64,000 bases of DNA, from the NCBI GenBank assembly GCA_010909725.1, contig JAACMV010000004.1, forward strand, positions 248,001 through 312,000, read 5' to 3'. Source of the stretch: Picochlorum sp. 'celeri'. Taxonomy: Eukaryota > Chlorophyta > Trebouxiophyceae. A model generated the notes under the pieces. The model was given only the letters and a program-made list of their open reading frames with translations. It was not told the DNA's origin and ran no database searches. Position 1 is the stretch's first letter; the number at the start of each line of letters is the position of its first letter. Made by a program: the position numbers and the translations under genes. Shown here in pieces: positions 53,323 through 63,968 of the stretch.

Positions 53323-54652
53323 ATGCGCGCGTCTACTCACAGAAAACTATGGAGGCCAAAGCCTCTACATGTCATTATTCTCTTCACGTTCTTGGCACAG
53401 CATGCTGCAGGAAAATCTAATCATAATACGGCCACAAAACATTCTTCGGATCTCACTAGTAAAGGACGAGAGTCAACCTTGGGGGGAATGTGCGTGGAGA
53501 GCACCATGCCTGACCAAGACACTCTTCGGACACTTCGAAGACAGTCCGTCAAATTCAACCAGAAGAAGAGGTAGGGGGTGAAAACACAGCATGACTTTAC
53601 TTGTTGACTTGATTTGAGTTCTGATTCCTGATAGGCATCAGATATGTGCTACTCATTATGGTTGATTCATCATTCATGTGTTGTCATGGTGCAGCATGTA
53701 CCGAGATGGGGACATCATTGCAGTGTACACCCTGGACAGGCCTGGGCATGGCAGTCTTGCTGGGTGTGCGGATGCGTGCCTTTTGAACTGGAGACTGACA
53801 GACGACGAGACCCAAGCACTGGACACAGACTGCTCAGCAAATGGAAACAGCCATTGTCCCATGACGACAGGGTTGATTGTTGCCGATAGAAAATGCGAGG
53901 CCTTCATGTTCAATCGGCTGACTGGTGTGTGTACTTTGCTGTCAGGGGAGGGATCGATGCGACTCACTGGTAGCAGCAATTTCTGGTCTGGCAAGCTGAT
54001 TTGCGACGACATGGGCAGTGTGGACGACTGGGCAGAAGGGGTGGTTAGTAGGCGCAGCCCTCCTCCTCCGCCACCACCACCGCCACCAAGTCCACTCCTG
54101 ACAACATCTGGCTCGTTGAGAGGAGATGCAACATATGTGATTGATAATACTGTGCAATTGACAAGAGATGCTACATCGCTACAAGGATTAGTATATTGGG
54201 AGGGTGTTTTGGCCTACTCTTGGGAGGCATCGTTTGAGTTCAAGGCAGGACCCAAGACAACGAACGGGGCTGACGCAGTATGGTTCTTTGCATACCGAGA
54301 GACGAATGATTTGCACGATGAAGGCCACGCTACCACGGGATATAATTTCGTTGCCGATGAATATCAGAATGAGTACCAATTATTTGCTCCAGGGTTGTCA
54401 ACTGTTGTCTCACCTCCTATTGGAATATACCTGGGCGATGATACATGGAGAACTATGGAAATAACCTTTTCAAGCGATGGCACTACTGATACTATCGTCA
54501 TGAAAGTTGACGGGTCTCAGGTAATCACTGAATCACATCAAGCAAACTCTGCTTTGAAGTATCTACAGCCAACCTACTATGGTTTGGGAGGACGAACAGG
54601 TGGACTGTCAAACAATCATTACGTCAGAAACTTCCAGATAGTCAGAACATGA
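53323..54652 (+). CDS. Secreted PAN-like / lectin-like protein, copy 1
   Basis: Exons 53323-53570 and 53695-54652 flank a 124-bp intron; 401 residues. Signal peptide (LHVIILFTFLAQHAAGKS), then a Ser/Thr-rich stretch, a Cys-rich PAN/apple-like domain (about 84-190, with CADACLLNW, CEAFMFN and GVCTLLSGEG), a run of about ten prolines, and a beta-sandwich domain (about 220-400) resembling L-type (legume-like) lectins: WEASFEFKAG, GADAVWFFAY, YQLFAPG, YGLGGRTGGLSNN. The PAN plus Pro-rich plus lectin layout suits a cell-wall or surface recognition protein. Sugar specificity is unknown. Tandem paralogue follows at 55.7 kb. Confidence 0.8.
53380..54060 (+). repeat. Near-identical block, lectin gene copy 1
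   Basis: 681 bp match 55740-56420 with a single difference (54022 G versus A at 56382), including the whole intron. Identity stops abruptly in the signal-peptide codons and in the proline codons. Confidence 0.95.
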
Positions 54653-55673
54653 CCTTGCCTTGTCCAGTCTTTTCTATCAATAAATCGACATTTTAGTATG
54701 CAAATTAAAGTCACGTGAGTCAGAACACAGAATATTGGCCATCAGAGCGATGGGTACATCATATTGAAGCTTTTGTTTGCATCATATGATGAGACATGCA
54801 TGTCTTGTCAACACCATTGATTGCTGGCTGAAGCGTATTGTCATCTCTCACACCATTTCTATGCAGCGATCGCTACATGTAACAACGGTTTGCACTCCTG
54901 AAGATCCTTATTCATATCTGTGCTCTTTTCATGGAGATTGAGGAGATCTCTCGACCAAGATGTGCTCTAGAGTAAGCTCCTGCATAAGGGGTTTTCCTTC
55001 AGACTCACTCTGATTGCTCTCATCCGTAGATTTATAGGTCTAAAATAGGTTTCCCTATGCCTTGAATATACTACTAGACTATATATTTGAGCCTTTTGTC
55101 CGCACATTTTTTCTCACAGATGAGAATGAAGAGTCACAGGGAGTAGGCTGGGTGCTGCTCTGGCGTTGTGTTCACCGCCCGCCCGTCGGCAGGATTCTGC
55201 GATGGATAAATCGGGTTGAATTTTGAAGCTGAATTTCCCGGCAAACGCCGAAAATGACAATCGCCTATGTACGGCATGGTTGATACGCCGTATGTTCAAG
55301 GAGTATTACTACACAAGACGATATGCCCTCTTTAGCGATGTCTTGTAACTGCCGCCCGTACCCGTATGTATACTCCAGTAGCCATTTGGCGGAGAGTTGT
55401 CATTTTTTGTACACACTTGGCGAGTTTGGGACACGATTTCTCCCCAGGCGGGATGTGCGCAAGCCCCCCCTCACCTGTGGCGCGTGCATAATACAAATTT
55501 GTAGGCGTAACGTAATCACAAGCAATGGCTCGAGGGCATGGTACTTGATTGAATCTTGCAATATGAGTTTGCGCCATATCTCATATCTCAATGGAATATA
55601 AACCTCCCGAAATCTTGAAAGAATACTATACTAATAATAATACCAATAATAATAGGCTCTCCTTGTGACTTGT
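54653..55673. other. Spacer between lectin paralogues
   Basis: About 1 kb with no supportable ORF. A short inverted repeat TACGGC/GCCGTA lies near 55268-55290. It is not part of the duplicated block. Confidence 0.5.
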
Positions 55674-57027
55674 ATGCGCGTCACTACTCTGAGGAGGACG
55701 ATATGGAGGCCAAGACCTCAGCATTTGTTTGTTCCCGTTCTCTTCACGTTCTTGGCACAGCATGCTGCAGGAAAATCTAATCATAATACGGCCACAAAAC
55801 ATTCTTCGGATCTCACTAGTAAAGGACGAGAGTCAACCTTGGGGGGAATGTGCGTGGAGAGCACCATGCCTGACCAAGACACTCTTCGGACACTTCGAAG
55901 ACAGTCCGTCAAATTCAACCAGAAGAAGAGGTAGGGGGTGAAAACACAGCATGACTTTACTTGTTGACTTGATTTGAGTTCTGATTCCTGATAGGCATCA
56001 GATATGTGCTACTCATTATGGTTGATTCATCATTCATGTGTTGTCATGGTGCAGCATGTACCGAGATGGGGACATCATTGCAGTGTACACCCTGGACAGG
56101 CCTGGGCATGGCAGTCTTGCTGGGTGTGCGGATGCGTGCCTTTTGAACTGGAGACTGACAGACGACGAGACCCAAGCACTGGACACAGACTGCTCAGCAA
56201 ATGGAAACAGCCATTGTCCCATGACGACAGGGTTGATTGTTGCCGATAGAAAATGCGAGGCCTTCATGTTCAATCGGCTGACTGGTGTGTGTACTTTGCT
56301 GTCAGGGGAGGGATCGATGCGACTCACTGGTAGCAGCAATTTCTGGTCTGGCAAGCTGATTTGCGACGACATGGGCAGTGTAGACGACTGGGCAGAAGGG
56401 GTGGTTAGTAGGCGCAGCCCTCCTCCGCCACCACCACCTCCACCAAGTCCTCTATTGACAACGTCTGGGACGTTGTACAAGAATGCCACGTATATTGATG
56501 ATAATACTGTGCAGTTGACCCAAGATGTTCTGTCAGTGCAAGGTTTAGTGTACTGGGAGGGTGTTTTGGGCTACTCTTGGGAGGCATCGTTTCAGTTCAA
56601 GGCAAATGGATCTCAATTTTACAACGGGGCTGATGCATTATGGTTTTTCGCGTACCGAGAAACAATAGAGGGTACACCACTTGAAGTGTCTGCCAACACA
56701 GGCTACAACTTTGCTGCCATTGAATTTGGCACTGATAGGTACCAACTATTTGCTCGCGACCTTCCTACGACGAGAACCGATGCGGGAGTCAAACTGGATG
56801 ATGGTACATGGAGGACCATGGAAATAACCTTTTCAAGCGATGGCACTACTGATACTATCACCATGACTGTTGACGGGTCTCAGGTAATCACTCAATCACA
56901 TGTGGCAAACCCTGCTTTGAAGTATCTACAGCCAACCTATTATGGTTTGGGAGGACGGACAGGTGGACTCTCAAACAATCATTATGTCAGAAACTTTGAC
57001 ATATCCAGGACATCTGACCCTGCCTAG
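55674..57027 (+). CDS. Secreted PAN-like / lectin-like protein, copy 2
   Basis: Exons 55674-55930 and 56055-57027; 409 residues. Same domain order as copy 1. The signal peptide start differs (MRVTTLRRTIWRPRPQ), residues from LFTFLAQHAAG through the PAN-like domain are essentially identical, the proline run is one shorter, and the lectin-like domain is clearly diverged (GTLYKNATYIDDNTVQ, QLFARDLPTTRTD, extended tail). Ligand-facing loops are where most changes occur. This pattern suggests homogenisation of the 5' part with free divergence of the binding domain. Confidence 0.8.
55740..56420 (+). repeat. Near-identical block, lectin gene copy 2
   Basis: Partner of 53380-54060, offset 2360 bp, same orientation. 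Confidence 0.95.
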
Positions 57028-57579
57028 CCTGGCGAATAAATTGATGGCATGACCAAGTATTGATACTGAATTGTGCATTAATCCTGCAGTCGGTATTCCC
57101 GGTGCTAATTCCACTTCCAGGGCTCCGGAGCCATGATAAATCAATGTGGGTTACCTATAGCTATGATGCTGCATGTATGCCATCTAGACAGATCTCAGAT
57201 CCGATCTGACAGATCTTTGTCACAATAATAATGTGTGTGTGCTCATCACCACTGTGCATTTATTTTTGTTTTGATAAATTAAAATAACTAATACTGAGAC
57301 ATATCATACGTCCAAGGTATGAATGGTATACGGTGGATGTATCGAACGAGTGATGATGGTGATGAAATGCACCACTGTTTTGTATGACTTGTCACAATGA
57401 TTACCCGACTATTTCCGATTGCATGCATATGTTATTACTTATTAGCTTCAATTAATTTGTGCAGTCACAATCATTTGTTTCTTTGAAGTATCGCAACGGT
57501 CGGCATTACCTTTTTCTTTTGGGTTCCTGCCTCGTATTTTTCACAACATTCGTCTCTCTCGAGGAATACAACGTGGATT
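57028..57579. other. Intergenic
   Basis: 552 bp with AT-rich tracts; no motif recognised. Holds the promoter of the binding-protein gene. Confidence 0.5.
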
Positions 57580-59205
57580 ATGTTGATGTCTAGAACTCTC
57601 TTTGGTGTTATTTTGGTGCTCGGCAGCATTAGCAGCAACCTTGTCGCAGGTGCTGCATCCCCTGAGCAACCGTATGTTCGTCCATTGAATGAGGATTGCG
57701 TGGCCAGGGAGCTGGGAAACTCCTTGGGTCCAGACGGATCCCTGTTCCCCACGCCTTTTGTCATGGATGGGGATGATTCGACACGGGATGGATTCAAGAC
57801 AACTGTGAAGACTGCTGTTGGGTTCACTGTAACGTACTATGATACCTACAAGGTTGTGGATAATACCATTTCTGGGCAGACATATGTCTTGTATGTGTGT
57901 GGGTCTGATAAACCTTCTGTGGGTGCACCTGGCGTGTCTGAGGATGCAAAGTTCTTTCAAATTCCTTTGACATCAGTCTCTGTCGCAGAAACTGTTCCAT
58001 ATGCGTTTTTGGAGGCGTTGGGGGTGGATGATAGAGTGCATGATGTGTCCCCTTATGTGACATCTGCCTGTGGACAGAAGCGCGTGAATGAGTGTGGGAA
58101 GAGTGCCCCGGCGTATGTTGATTTTTCAAGTAATTCATTGGATCAAACAGTGGTGAAGAACGCAAAGGCGAATGTTGATTCGATTATCGTGTCTTCTGGA
58201 GAAGATGACAGCGTGTTCTTGTCATTTGATGCCGAGGATGATCCTGGAGTGCTTAATAGGGCCGAGTGGATCAAATATCTGGGTCTTTTCTTTAATAAAG
58301 AAAAGTATGCAAGTGATATTTATAATGGTATTGTGGAATCGTATGAGGAGACTGCAAAGGCTGCTGCAGAAAAGGGAGAGTCCAAGCCTCGAATTGCATG
58401 GGTGTCTCACTTTGTCTATGGTGATGACGAGCACTATGATGTGTCATTGGCAGCGTATAAAAAGCAATATATTGATGATGCAAATGGACAGAATGTAGAT
58501 ATTGATGAGATATTGAAAGAGTATCCAGGGGCACGTGTGTCTGCTTTCTCACCAACAACGGTGGAGTTTGCATGGGATGGAAATGATTCTTTCGAGACCA
58601 AGGAGGAGGCACAGAAGGCGTTCGTTGAATTCATGTCTTCGCTGGATGGTGTTATTGATGAAACATTTGCGATGGATCCGATGGCGTATGGTGTGGAGGA
58701 ATTCAAGAAAGAATTTGGGTTGACCAATGCAGATGCCAAGACATTGTCATGGTTGGAGCCTGGTTTGATCTTCAGACTGGATGGAGAATTGTCAGAGACA
58801 AAGGGACTTGATTGGTTCGAGACTGCATTTACCCGTCCAGATCTGGTGTTGAAGGATGTGGACAGAGTCGTTGATTCTTCAAGACAGGGACGTGTGCGCG
58901 AGTCGGATGACGTTGTATGGATGAGGAGTATTGCTGAGACGCCACGCATCAACACAGCAAACGACTGCACACGTGTTTCCGCGTGCGATGTCAAGGCAAC
59001 CACCATTTGTCCATTTGTTGCATCGTGTGAGGATGGAGGGACGCGTTTACTCAAGGAGGATTCCTTTGACAGTGGCGTCTGTGAGTACCAAACATGCATT
59101 CAACAGGTTGATGAGCCTGCAGATACTGCACAAATGGCTGCTCCAGCCGTCATCTTGCTCACACTGTTGATTGTCTTTGTGGAAGCATTGATCAATTTTT
59201 GCTAA
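57580..59205 (+). CDS. Membrane-anchored periplasmic-binding-like protein (FhuD/BtuF fold)
   Basis: Single exon, 541 residues, ATG 57580. Signal peptide (TLFGVILVLGSISSNLVAG), then an about 420-residue class III substrate-binding domain (IPLTSVSVAETVPYAFLEALGVDDRVHDVS, AWVSHFVYGDDEHYD, FAWDGNDSFETKEEA), a Cys-rich segment (CTRVSACDVKATTICPFVASC) and a C-terminal helix (PAVILLTLLIVFVEALINF). Thus a surface or endomembrane receptor with the binding domain outside. In diatoms, a similarly built FhuD-like membrane protein (FBP1) takes part in siderophore-iron uptake; by analogy iron or another metal chelate is possible. Not proven by sequence. Confidence 0.75.
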   Translation: MLMSRTLFGVILVLGSISSNLVAGAASPEQPYVRPLNEDCVARELGNSLGPDGSLFPTPFVMDGDDSTRDGFKTTVKTAVGFTVTYYDTYKVVDNTISGQTYVLYVCGSDKPSVGAPGVSEDAKFFQIPLTSVSVAETVPYAFLEALGVDDRVHDVSPYVTSACGQKRVNECGKSAPAYVDFSSNSLDQTVVKNAKANVDSIIVSSGEDDSVFLSFDAEDDPGVLNRAEWIKYLGLFFNKEKYASDIYNGIVESYEETAKAAAEKGESKPRIAWVSHFVYGDDEHYDVSLAAYKKQYIDDANGQNVDIDEILKEYPGARVSAFSPTTVEFAWDGNDSFETKEEAQKAFVEFMSSLDGVIDETFAMDPMAYGVEEFKKEFGLTNADAKTLSWLEPGLIFRLDGELSETKGLDWFETAFTRPDLVLKDVDRVVDSSRQGRVRESDDVVWMRSIAETPRINTANDCTRVSACDVKATTICPFVASCEDGGTRLLKEDSFDSGVCEYQTCIQQVDEPADTAQMAAPAVILLTLLIVFVEALINFC

Positions 59206-59302
59206 GTACCCATACCATCATCACGAGTAATATTCATTCACCACTATATATATACATTGAGGGCAGAGAGAGTGTCTTACATTGTTGTTGATTGATGAAC
59301 AA

Positions 59303-60784
59303 TCATGTAATATGATGTGACATATCAAGGGCTTTTTCTTCAGCCCGTACAAGTTCGGTCATTTCCAACGCTGCAGGCTGATTCTTCTGCAACACTCTAT
59401 ACAGTAAAGAAATCTCTTCCTTTGTGATATTCTTTGTCTGGAAACACTCGCGTGCAAGCTCATCAAACTTCTTCATTGACATTTGGCCCTTGTGTGATTT
59501 GAATGTCTCTATAATCTGATCCAAATCATCCATGTGATAAAACAGCAAATCACGCAGTGATCTCATATCAGATAAACGCGACGCGTACGTATTCGTAGGA
59601 CTAAATCTAAAAAAGACGTACAAAAGGACAGCAGCCGCAGAGCCAAAACCCAAACTTGCAGTCATCATTGGCCATAACAATCCCTCATGATCCTCCAAAC
59701 CAGAATGAAGATTCATCCCAAAATACGCTGCGGGAAGAGTGCTTAAAAATCCACATAATGATGCGATAGACAACATGACGTTGAACCGCAATACTTTATT
59801 CCGTTGATGATCAAGTTGCATGTGCCACACCACCCTATTTTGATCAAGATTCTCAGACAATTCTTTCAATGCACTCTGAATATTCAAAAACTTAAACTCA
59901 TACGCTTCTAATATCGCCGATGCCATCTTCATATGCGGATCCCTCTTCACATGCATCATCATGGTCCCACTCTTTCTATGCTCCTCTGCAGAGGAGGAGG
60001 AGGAGGAGGAGGAGGCCTGTGCATGCTGCTGATCTATAGAAATCACGCGACCATCCTCCACCCGTCCAGTTTGACTCCTCCCACGTGCCCTCAACATCGC
60101 ATCCCTATCTGACACACATAACGCTTTCAACTGATCATCATAATCCGCCACAGCAACAATCGCATCCAGCGTCTCTTGCACATCATTCTGCAACTCATTC
60201 AGCTTTGACGTAATTGGAATAAACCGAGACAATTCAGACGCCGTCTCATGAAAATTCTGATTCACATCATCCATCACCGTATCCGACACCATCATAATCC
60301 GTCTATACTTTTTATCAAAATCCCTCGCCGTCTCTGCCAACAACGACTCCAACACCTTGAGTTCAAACGGCAGCGATGACTTCATACATATCGCCGTCTT
60401 TATCGTCTGAGACACATGTATCGTCTCTTTCAACCCTCGACAAGGGAACAACACCGCCTTATCACAATAAATCACGCTACGAACCGTCTCTGTCCTCACC
60501 AGAATAGCATCCCCTCTCGATGCAATCATAGCCCGTCTCCCCATGGTACTATCATTCGTAAACAAATGCACATCCCTCGGATGCAAGCGCAATATATCCG
60601 GCGTCTTGTACGTCTCAATCACAGACCCATCCTTTTGAAACTCAATCACCTCCCAGAAATTCCGAGACTCTGCCGCTGGCATGACAATATTCCCATCATC
60701 TTTGAGGTGTTTCACAACCCCCAATGCATACCATCGACGATGATGAGAATACGCATGCTGACATACCCGCCTCAAGGACAACAT
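59303..60784 (-). CDS. MRS2/CorA-family magnesium transporter, probably mitochondrial
   Basis: 493 residues from ATG 60784. The N-terminus (MLSLRRVCQHAYSHHRRWYALGV) is basic like a mitochondrial presequence. A soluble domain with LPFELKVLESLLAET and long helices is followed by two membrane helices; the first ends in YFGMNLHSG, the CorA GMN filter, near residue 355. A low-complexity Ser insert (poly-GAG/GGA DNA at about 59988-60014) lies in the helical arm. After the membrane part, an unusual cytosol/matrix tail (about 110 residues, RDLLFYHMDDLDQIIETFKSH) is longer than in typical MRS2. Confidence 0.85.
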   Translation of the reverse strand: MLSLRRVCQHAYSHHRRWYALGVVKHLKDDGNIVMPAAESRNFWEVIEFQKDGSVIETYKTPDILRLHPRDVHLFTNDSTMGRRAMIASRGDAILVRTETVRSVIYCDKAVLFPCRGLKETIHVSQTIKTAICMKSSLPFELKVLESLLAETARDFDKKYRRIMMVSDTVMDDVNQNFHETASELSRFIPITSKLNELQNDVQETLDAIVAVADYDDQLKALCVSDRDAMLRARGRSQTGRVEDGRVISIDQQHAQASSSSSSSSAEEHRKSGTMMMHVKRDPHMKMASAILEAYEFKFLNIQSALKELSENLDQNRVVWHMQLDHQRNKVLRFNVMLSIASLCGFLSTLPAAYFGMNLHSGLEDHEGLLWPMMTASLGFGSAAAVLLYVFFRFSPTNTYASRLSDMRSLRDLLFYHMDDLDQIIETFKSHKGQMSMKKFDELARECFQTKNITKEEISLLYRVLQKNQPAALEMTELVRAEEKALDMSHHIT

Positions 60785-61140
60785 GGGTTCCTACGTATGT
60801 GATTGGTCACTCATCCAACACCTATGCGTCATACTCGTTGAATTGTGTCTTCTTCTCACCAGCACCATGTGACATTTCAATGAATTCAACAAAACTGTCC
60901 TTCTCTCTCAATCCACACCATCATCCAGTTATGTGTCAATATACTTGTTGTATATGTATGACATACTTTGCTATGTAATTATCATGCTATACCCAGAAAA
61001 GCAGATGAAAACCCTATACAACCAACCATGGTTTTTTAAAATGTTCAATTTACGGACATGATTCCTTGGACGAGCATGCGTGACATCCCCGTGTCATTCA
61101 AACCCACCATATAACCAACTAGATACTGCATTGTAATATC
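60785..61140. other. Divergent intergenic region
   Basis: 356 bp between the transporter and ClpF-like starts. No motif recognised. Confidence 0.5.
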
Positions 61141-61842
61141 ATGAATCCATTACTGCATGCACCCATGTCACGAGGTGGGTGTAGACACGCCCTAGGTCGC
61201 CCTCGTATTACTACTAGTGATACTAGCAGCAGAAGAAAGTCCAAGTGTTTCAGGCGTGTACTGAAACAGAATCGAGTCCATGGACGGCTTCATGCCCATG
61301 ACCAAGGCGATGCATTATCAGTAGGAGATCAGATGCTGAACGTGGAGTTCAAGCTGCAACAACTGCAGCTACGATTACAGAGAGCCAAGGCTCGGGAGGA
61401 CTTTGAAACAGCATCTCTGCTCAGAGATCAGATATCTCACACCCAACTACAGCTTCGGAAAATACAAATCGACAGAGAGCATGAAATAATACGGTATGAT
61501 ATTGGCAATGTGATTGAACATAAACGATATGGATACCGAGGGATTATTATGGGGTACACAGCAACATGTGAGGCTAGCCGTTCATGGGTCAGCATGATGA
61601 ATGTTGCAGCATTGGAAAGGGGTCCGAATCAGCCATTCTATCACGTACTTGTCGATTCTCGAGATAGACCAGGTGGTCAGACAACCTATGTGGCAGAGGA
61701 GAATATCATGATACGTCCGTGGTGTGAAATATCTCACCCTCTGGTCGACAAGTATTTTATTTCGACGACAGAAGGAGAAGACGATATGCCAGAGTATAAA
61801 CCCTCTGCGGAATTGCGAGGTATTTTCTTAAAAGATTTATAA
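61141..61842 (+). CDS. ClpF-like UVR/YccV-domain protein (plastid Clp adaptor)
   Basis: 233 residues, ATG 61141. Basic N-terminal region (to about 60) suits a transit peptide. A UVR-type helical motif (LQLRLQRAKAREDFETASLLRDQI) is followed by a YccV/HspQ-like domain (YDIGNVIEHKRYGYRGIIMGY, FYHVLVDSRDRPGGQTTYVAEENI). This pair of domains is that of plant ClpF, which works with ClpS1 to select substrates for the stromal Clp protease. Motif-based call; function by homology. Confidence 0.82.
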   Translation: MNPLLHAPMSRGGCRHALGRPRITTSDTSSRRKSKCFRRVLKQNRVHGRLHAHDQGDALSVGDQMLNVEFKLQQLQLRLQRAKAREDFETASLLRDQISHTQLQLRKIQIDREHEIIRYDIGNVIEHKRYGYRGIIMGYTATCEASRSWVSMMNVAALERGPNQPFYHVLVDSRDRPGGQTTYVAEENIMIRPWCEISHPLVDKYFISTTEGEDDMPEYKPSAELRGIFLKDL

Positions 61843-61863
61843 TACATGTAATAGTAACGAATA

Positions 61864-62936
61864 ATGGATTGGATCCATCAATCATGGCAGCGAGTAGAGA
61901 AGGAATTTGACGCATGTCGGGCTGTGCCAAAGACAGCGGGGTATTTCCTGAGTTCTGATATATTTCAGGGGAGCATTGTCCGATTACAGATTCCATGTGA
62001 TATAGCAAGTGAAAATAAAGTACTTGTGGGGATAGCTGCGCTTCGAGTGGGTCATGAATGGATGCATCATACCAGCAGCGGTCTCTGGGCGACCCCGTTG
62101 CTGTCGTCCGTCTTGGGACTGGCTCACCTTGGGGTTCGATCGAACGCATTCAGCGTATCGCTGAATCCGTATAGGATTTTAGGGAAGCATGAGTATTATA
62201 GATTGCTGACGAGTGTGGTATCGCAGTCGTCAACGACGCAGTTTTTGAATTCTCTGGCAGATGTGTACAGTGCTGGGTGCCAGATGGAAGCCATGCTGGG
62301 GGGTGTGGGCATGGTGGGCGGGATGGGTGTCGTCAGTCTGCTGGGTCAGGTATTCTATGGTATGTATGAATGGCGGTGATTGATAATTGTATTCTGATGA
62401 CTCTCTCTCTATATATATATATCACTGCAGTGGCGGCAACCTCTTTGGCCACCATGGTGGCCCCTGCAGTGTCTCTGGCGCAAGAGTATTATAGATTCTC
62501 AGTGGGCTTGTCCATTACAGCCATGGGAGCGCAGACGATGGTGGGATATTTGGATGATGCGAGAGAGTCGATGCGCACCAAGAGGATTCAGTGTGTCCAT
62601 CGGTATGACTGGATCACCAAGATGCTTGCATCCGTGTCCCTGGCATCACTATCATCTCGATACTTGATGAACACAGGGTCAGAGATGACTGGCATGTTGG
62701 AACAGCCATCCGTGTACGGACATGCCGCAGGTGTGATGGCTGGAATAATGACTGCGCATCTCATGATACCATCCACATCGTGGTTGGGAGGAAGAATAGG
62801 GGGAGACGGGGGGGTGAGTGTCTTGGCCAGGGTGCAGGATGTCGCCATCCAATGTGGGCTCCTTGTCTTGACTGCTGCAGCTTCTGCGTCTTCCTCTCGA
62901 TACCTCACGTATTCTTCTTCTTCTTCTTATTTCTGA
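61864..62936 (+). CDS. Rhomboid-family membrane protein, RHBDD1-like
   Basis: Exons 61864-62359 and 62431-62936 flank a 71-bp intron (GTATGT...GCAG); 333 residues, multi-pass. The N-terminal part has LNPYRILGKHEYYRLLTSVVSQ, the usual first-helix/loop of rhomboids, then QFLNSLADVYSAGCQMEAMLG. The likely catalytic serine is in SVGLSITAMGAQ (family G-x-S-G; here the last Gly is Ile) and the histidine in YGHAAGVMAG. So a Ser-His pair may remain, but with a degenerate serine motif. The tail is Ser-rich. It starts 21 bp after the ClpF-like gene on the same strand. Confidence 0.75.
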
Positions 62937-63201
62937 TGGTCGTAAGGAGGAGGAGGAGGAGGAGGAGGAGTTGTTGTATGAGGAAGATCACGGAAGAATA
63001 AATAAATGGTGTCTTGGATTGATGATGATGATGCCTGTAGAGGAGGAGGAGAAGGATTTGGGGTGTTGTGGTACTGCGTTCTCATGATTATGGTACTGCG
63101 AATGGATGAGATTGAAATCTCATCCTGGTCGGCTGGGGATATGGGGACTCGACATGGCCCACCTCGTTACTACATTAATTCAATTAATTCATATAATCAA
63201 T
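62937..63201. other. Short intergenic with GGA repeat
   Basis: GGA run at about 62947-62970; no gene seen. Confidence 0.5.
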
Positions 63202-63968
63202 ATGCAGTCTGCAACTATGTTCCAGAAGGTTTCTATTACCAAGCCAACTGCTGCTGTTCGGTACGTGAACATGACGATGTGATGAAACGGTCCTGTGTCG
63301 GTGGTCTCCCTCTGTTACACGGAGATAGCCTGGGTGGTATCATGGTGATGAATTATATATGTATTTTCCGAGGCTAGATGCCCTCGTTTGATGGCCATGC
63401 AAGGGCGAAGAAACGTCTTTTGGGAGATAGGGTAGGATGAGATTGAGTGGGATTGGATGGATGGAAGGAGCCTATCAAGGGTGGGGTTGGATGGGAATGC
63501 ATTGTCCATCATTGAATGATGGTTGTGGTTTTTCTTCCTTCTTCTTCTTCTTCTCCTCACTGATTTTTCTTTTTTAATTCAATGTGCAGCCCAGCTCAGC
63601 GTAGAGGAAATGCAGTCATCGTGGCATCTGGTGCCAAGAAGGTGGATATCAAGAAGCAGGGTCTCAACTCTGTTCAGAACGAGGTGGTCAAGAAGAACTT
63701 GATGGGAGTGTCCGAGTCCATGAAGAAGAGAGACTGGACTGATGCCAATGGACGCAAAGGAAAGGGATATGGAGTGTACAAGTTTGCAGACAAGTACGGA
63801 GCTAATGTGGATGGATACTCTCCAATCTACACCCCAGACACCTGGTCAGAGTCTGGTGAGTCATACAAGCTCGGAAAGGCTGGATTGATTGCCTGGGCTG
63901 GATTGATTGTGGTGCTCCTTGGCGTGGGATTGAACTTGATCGTCTCTACATCTGCTATTGGACAGTAA
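63202..63968 (+). CDS. PSBR: Photosystem II 10-kDa protein PsbR
   Basis: Lumen-side PSII subunit of the green lineage that stabilises the oxygen-evolving proteins. Exons 63202-63260 and 63590-63968 flank a 329-bp intron, the longest in the window (GTACGT...GCAG); 145 residues. Exon 1 encodes the transit peptide start (MQSATMFQKVSITKPTAAV). Mature part: KGKGYGVYKFADKYGANVDG, YSPIYTPDTWSESGESY, and a C-terminal membrane helix (LIAWAGLIVVLLGVGLNLIV). This is the strongest marker that the host is a green alga or plant. Confidence 0.95.
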
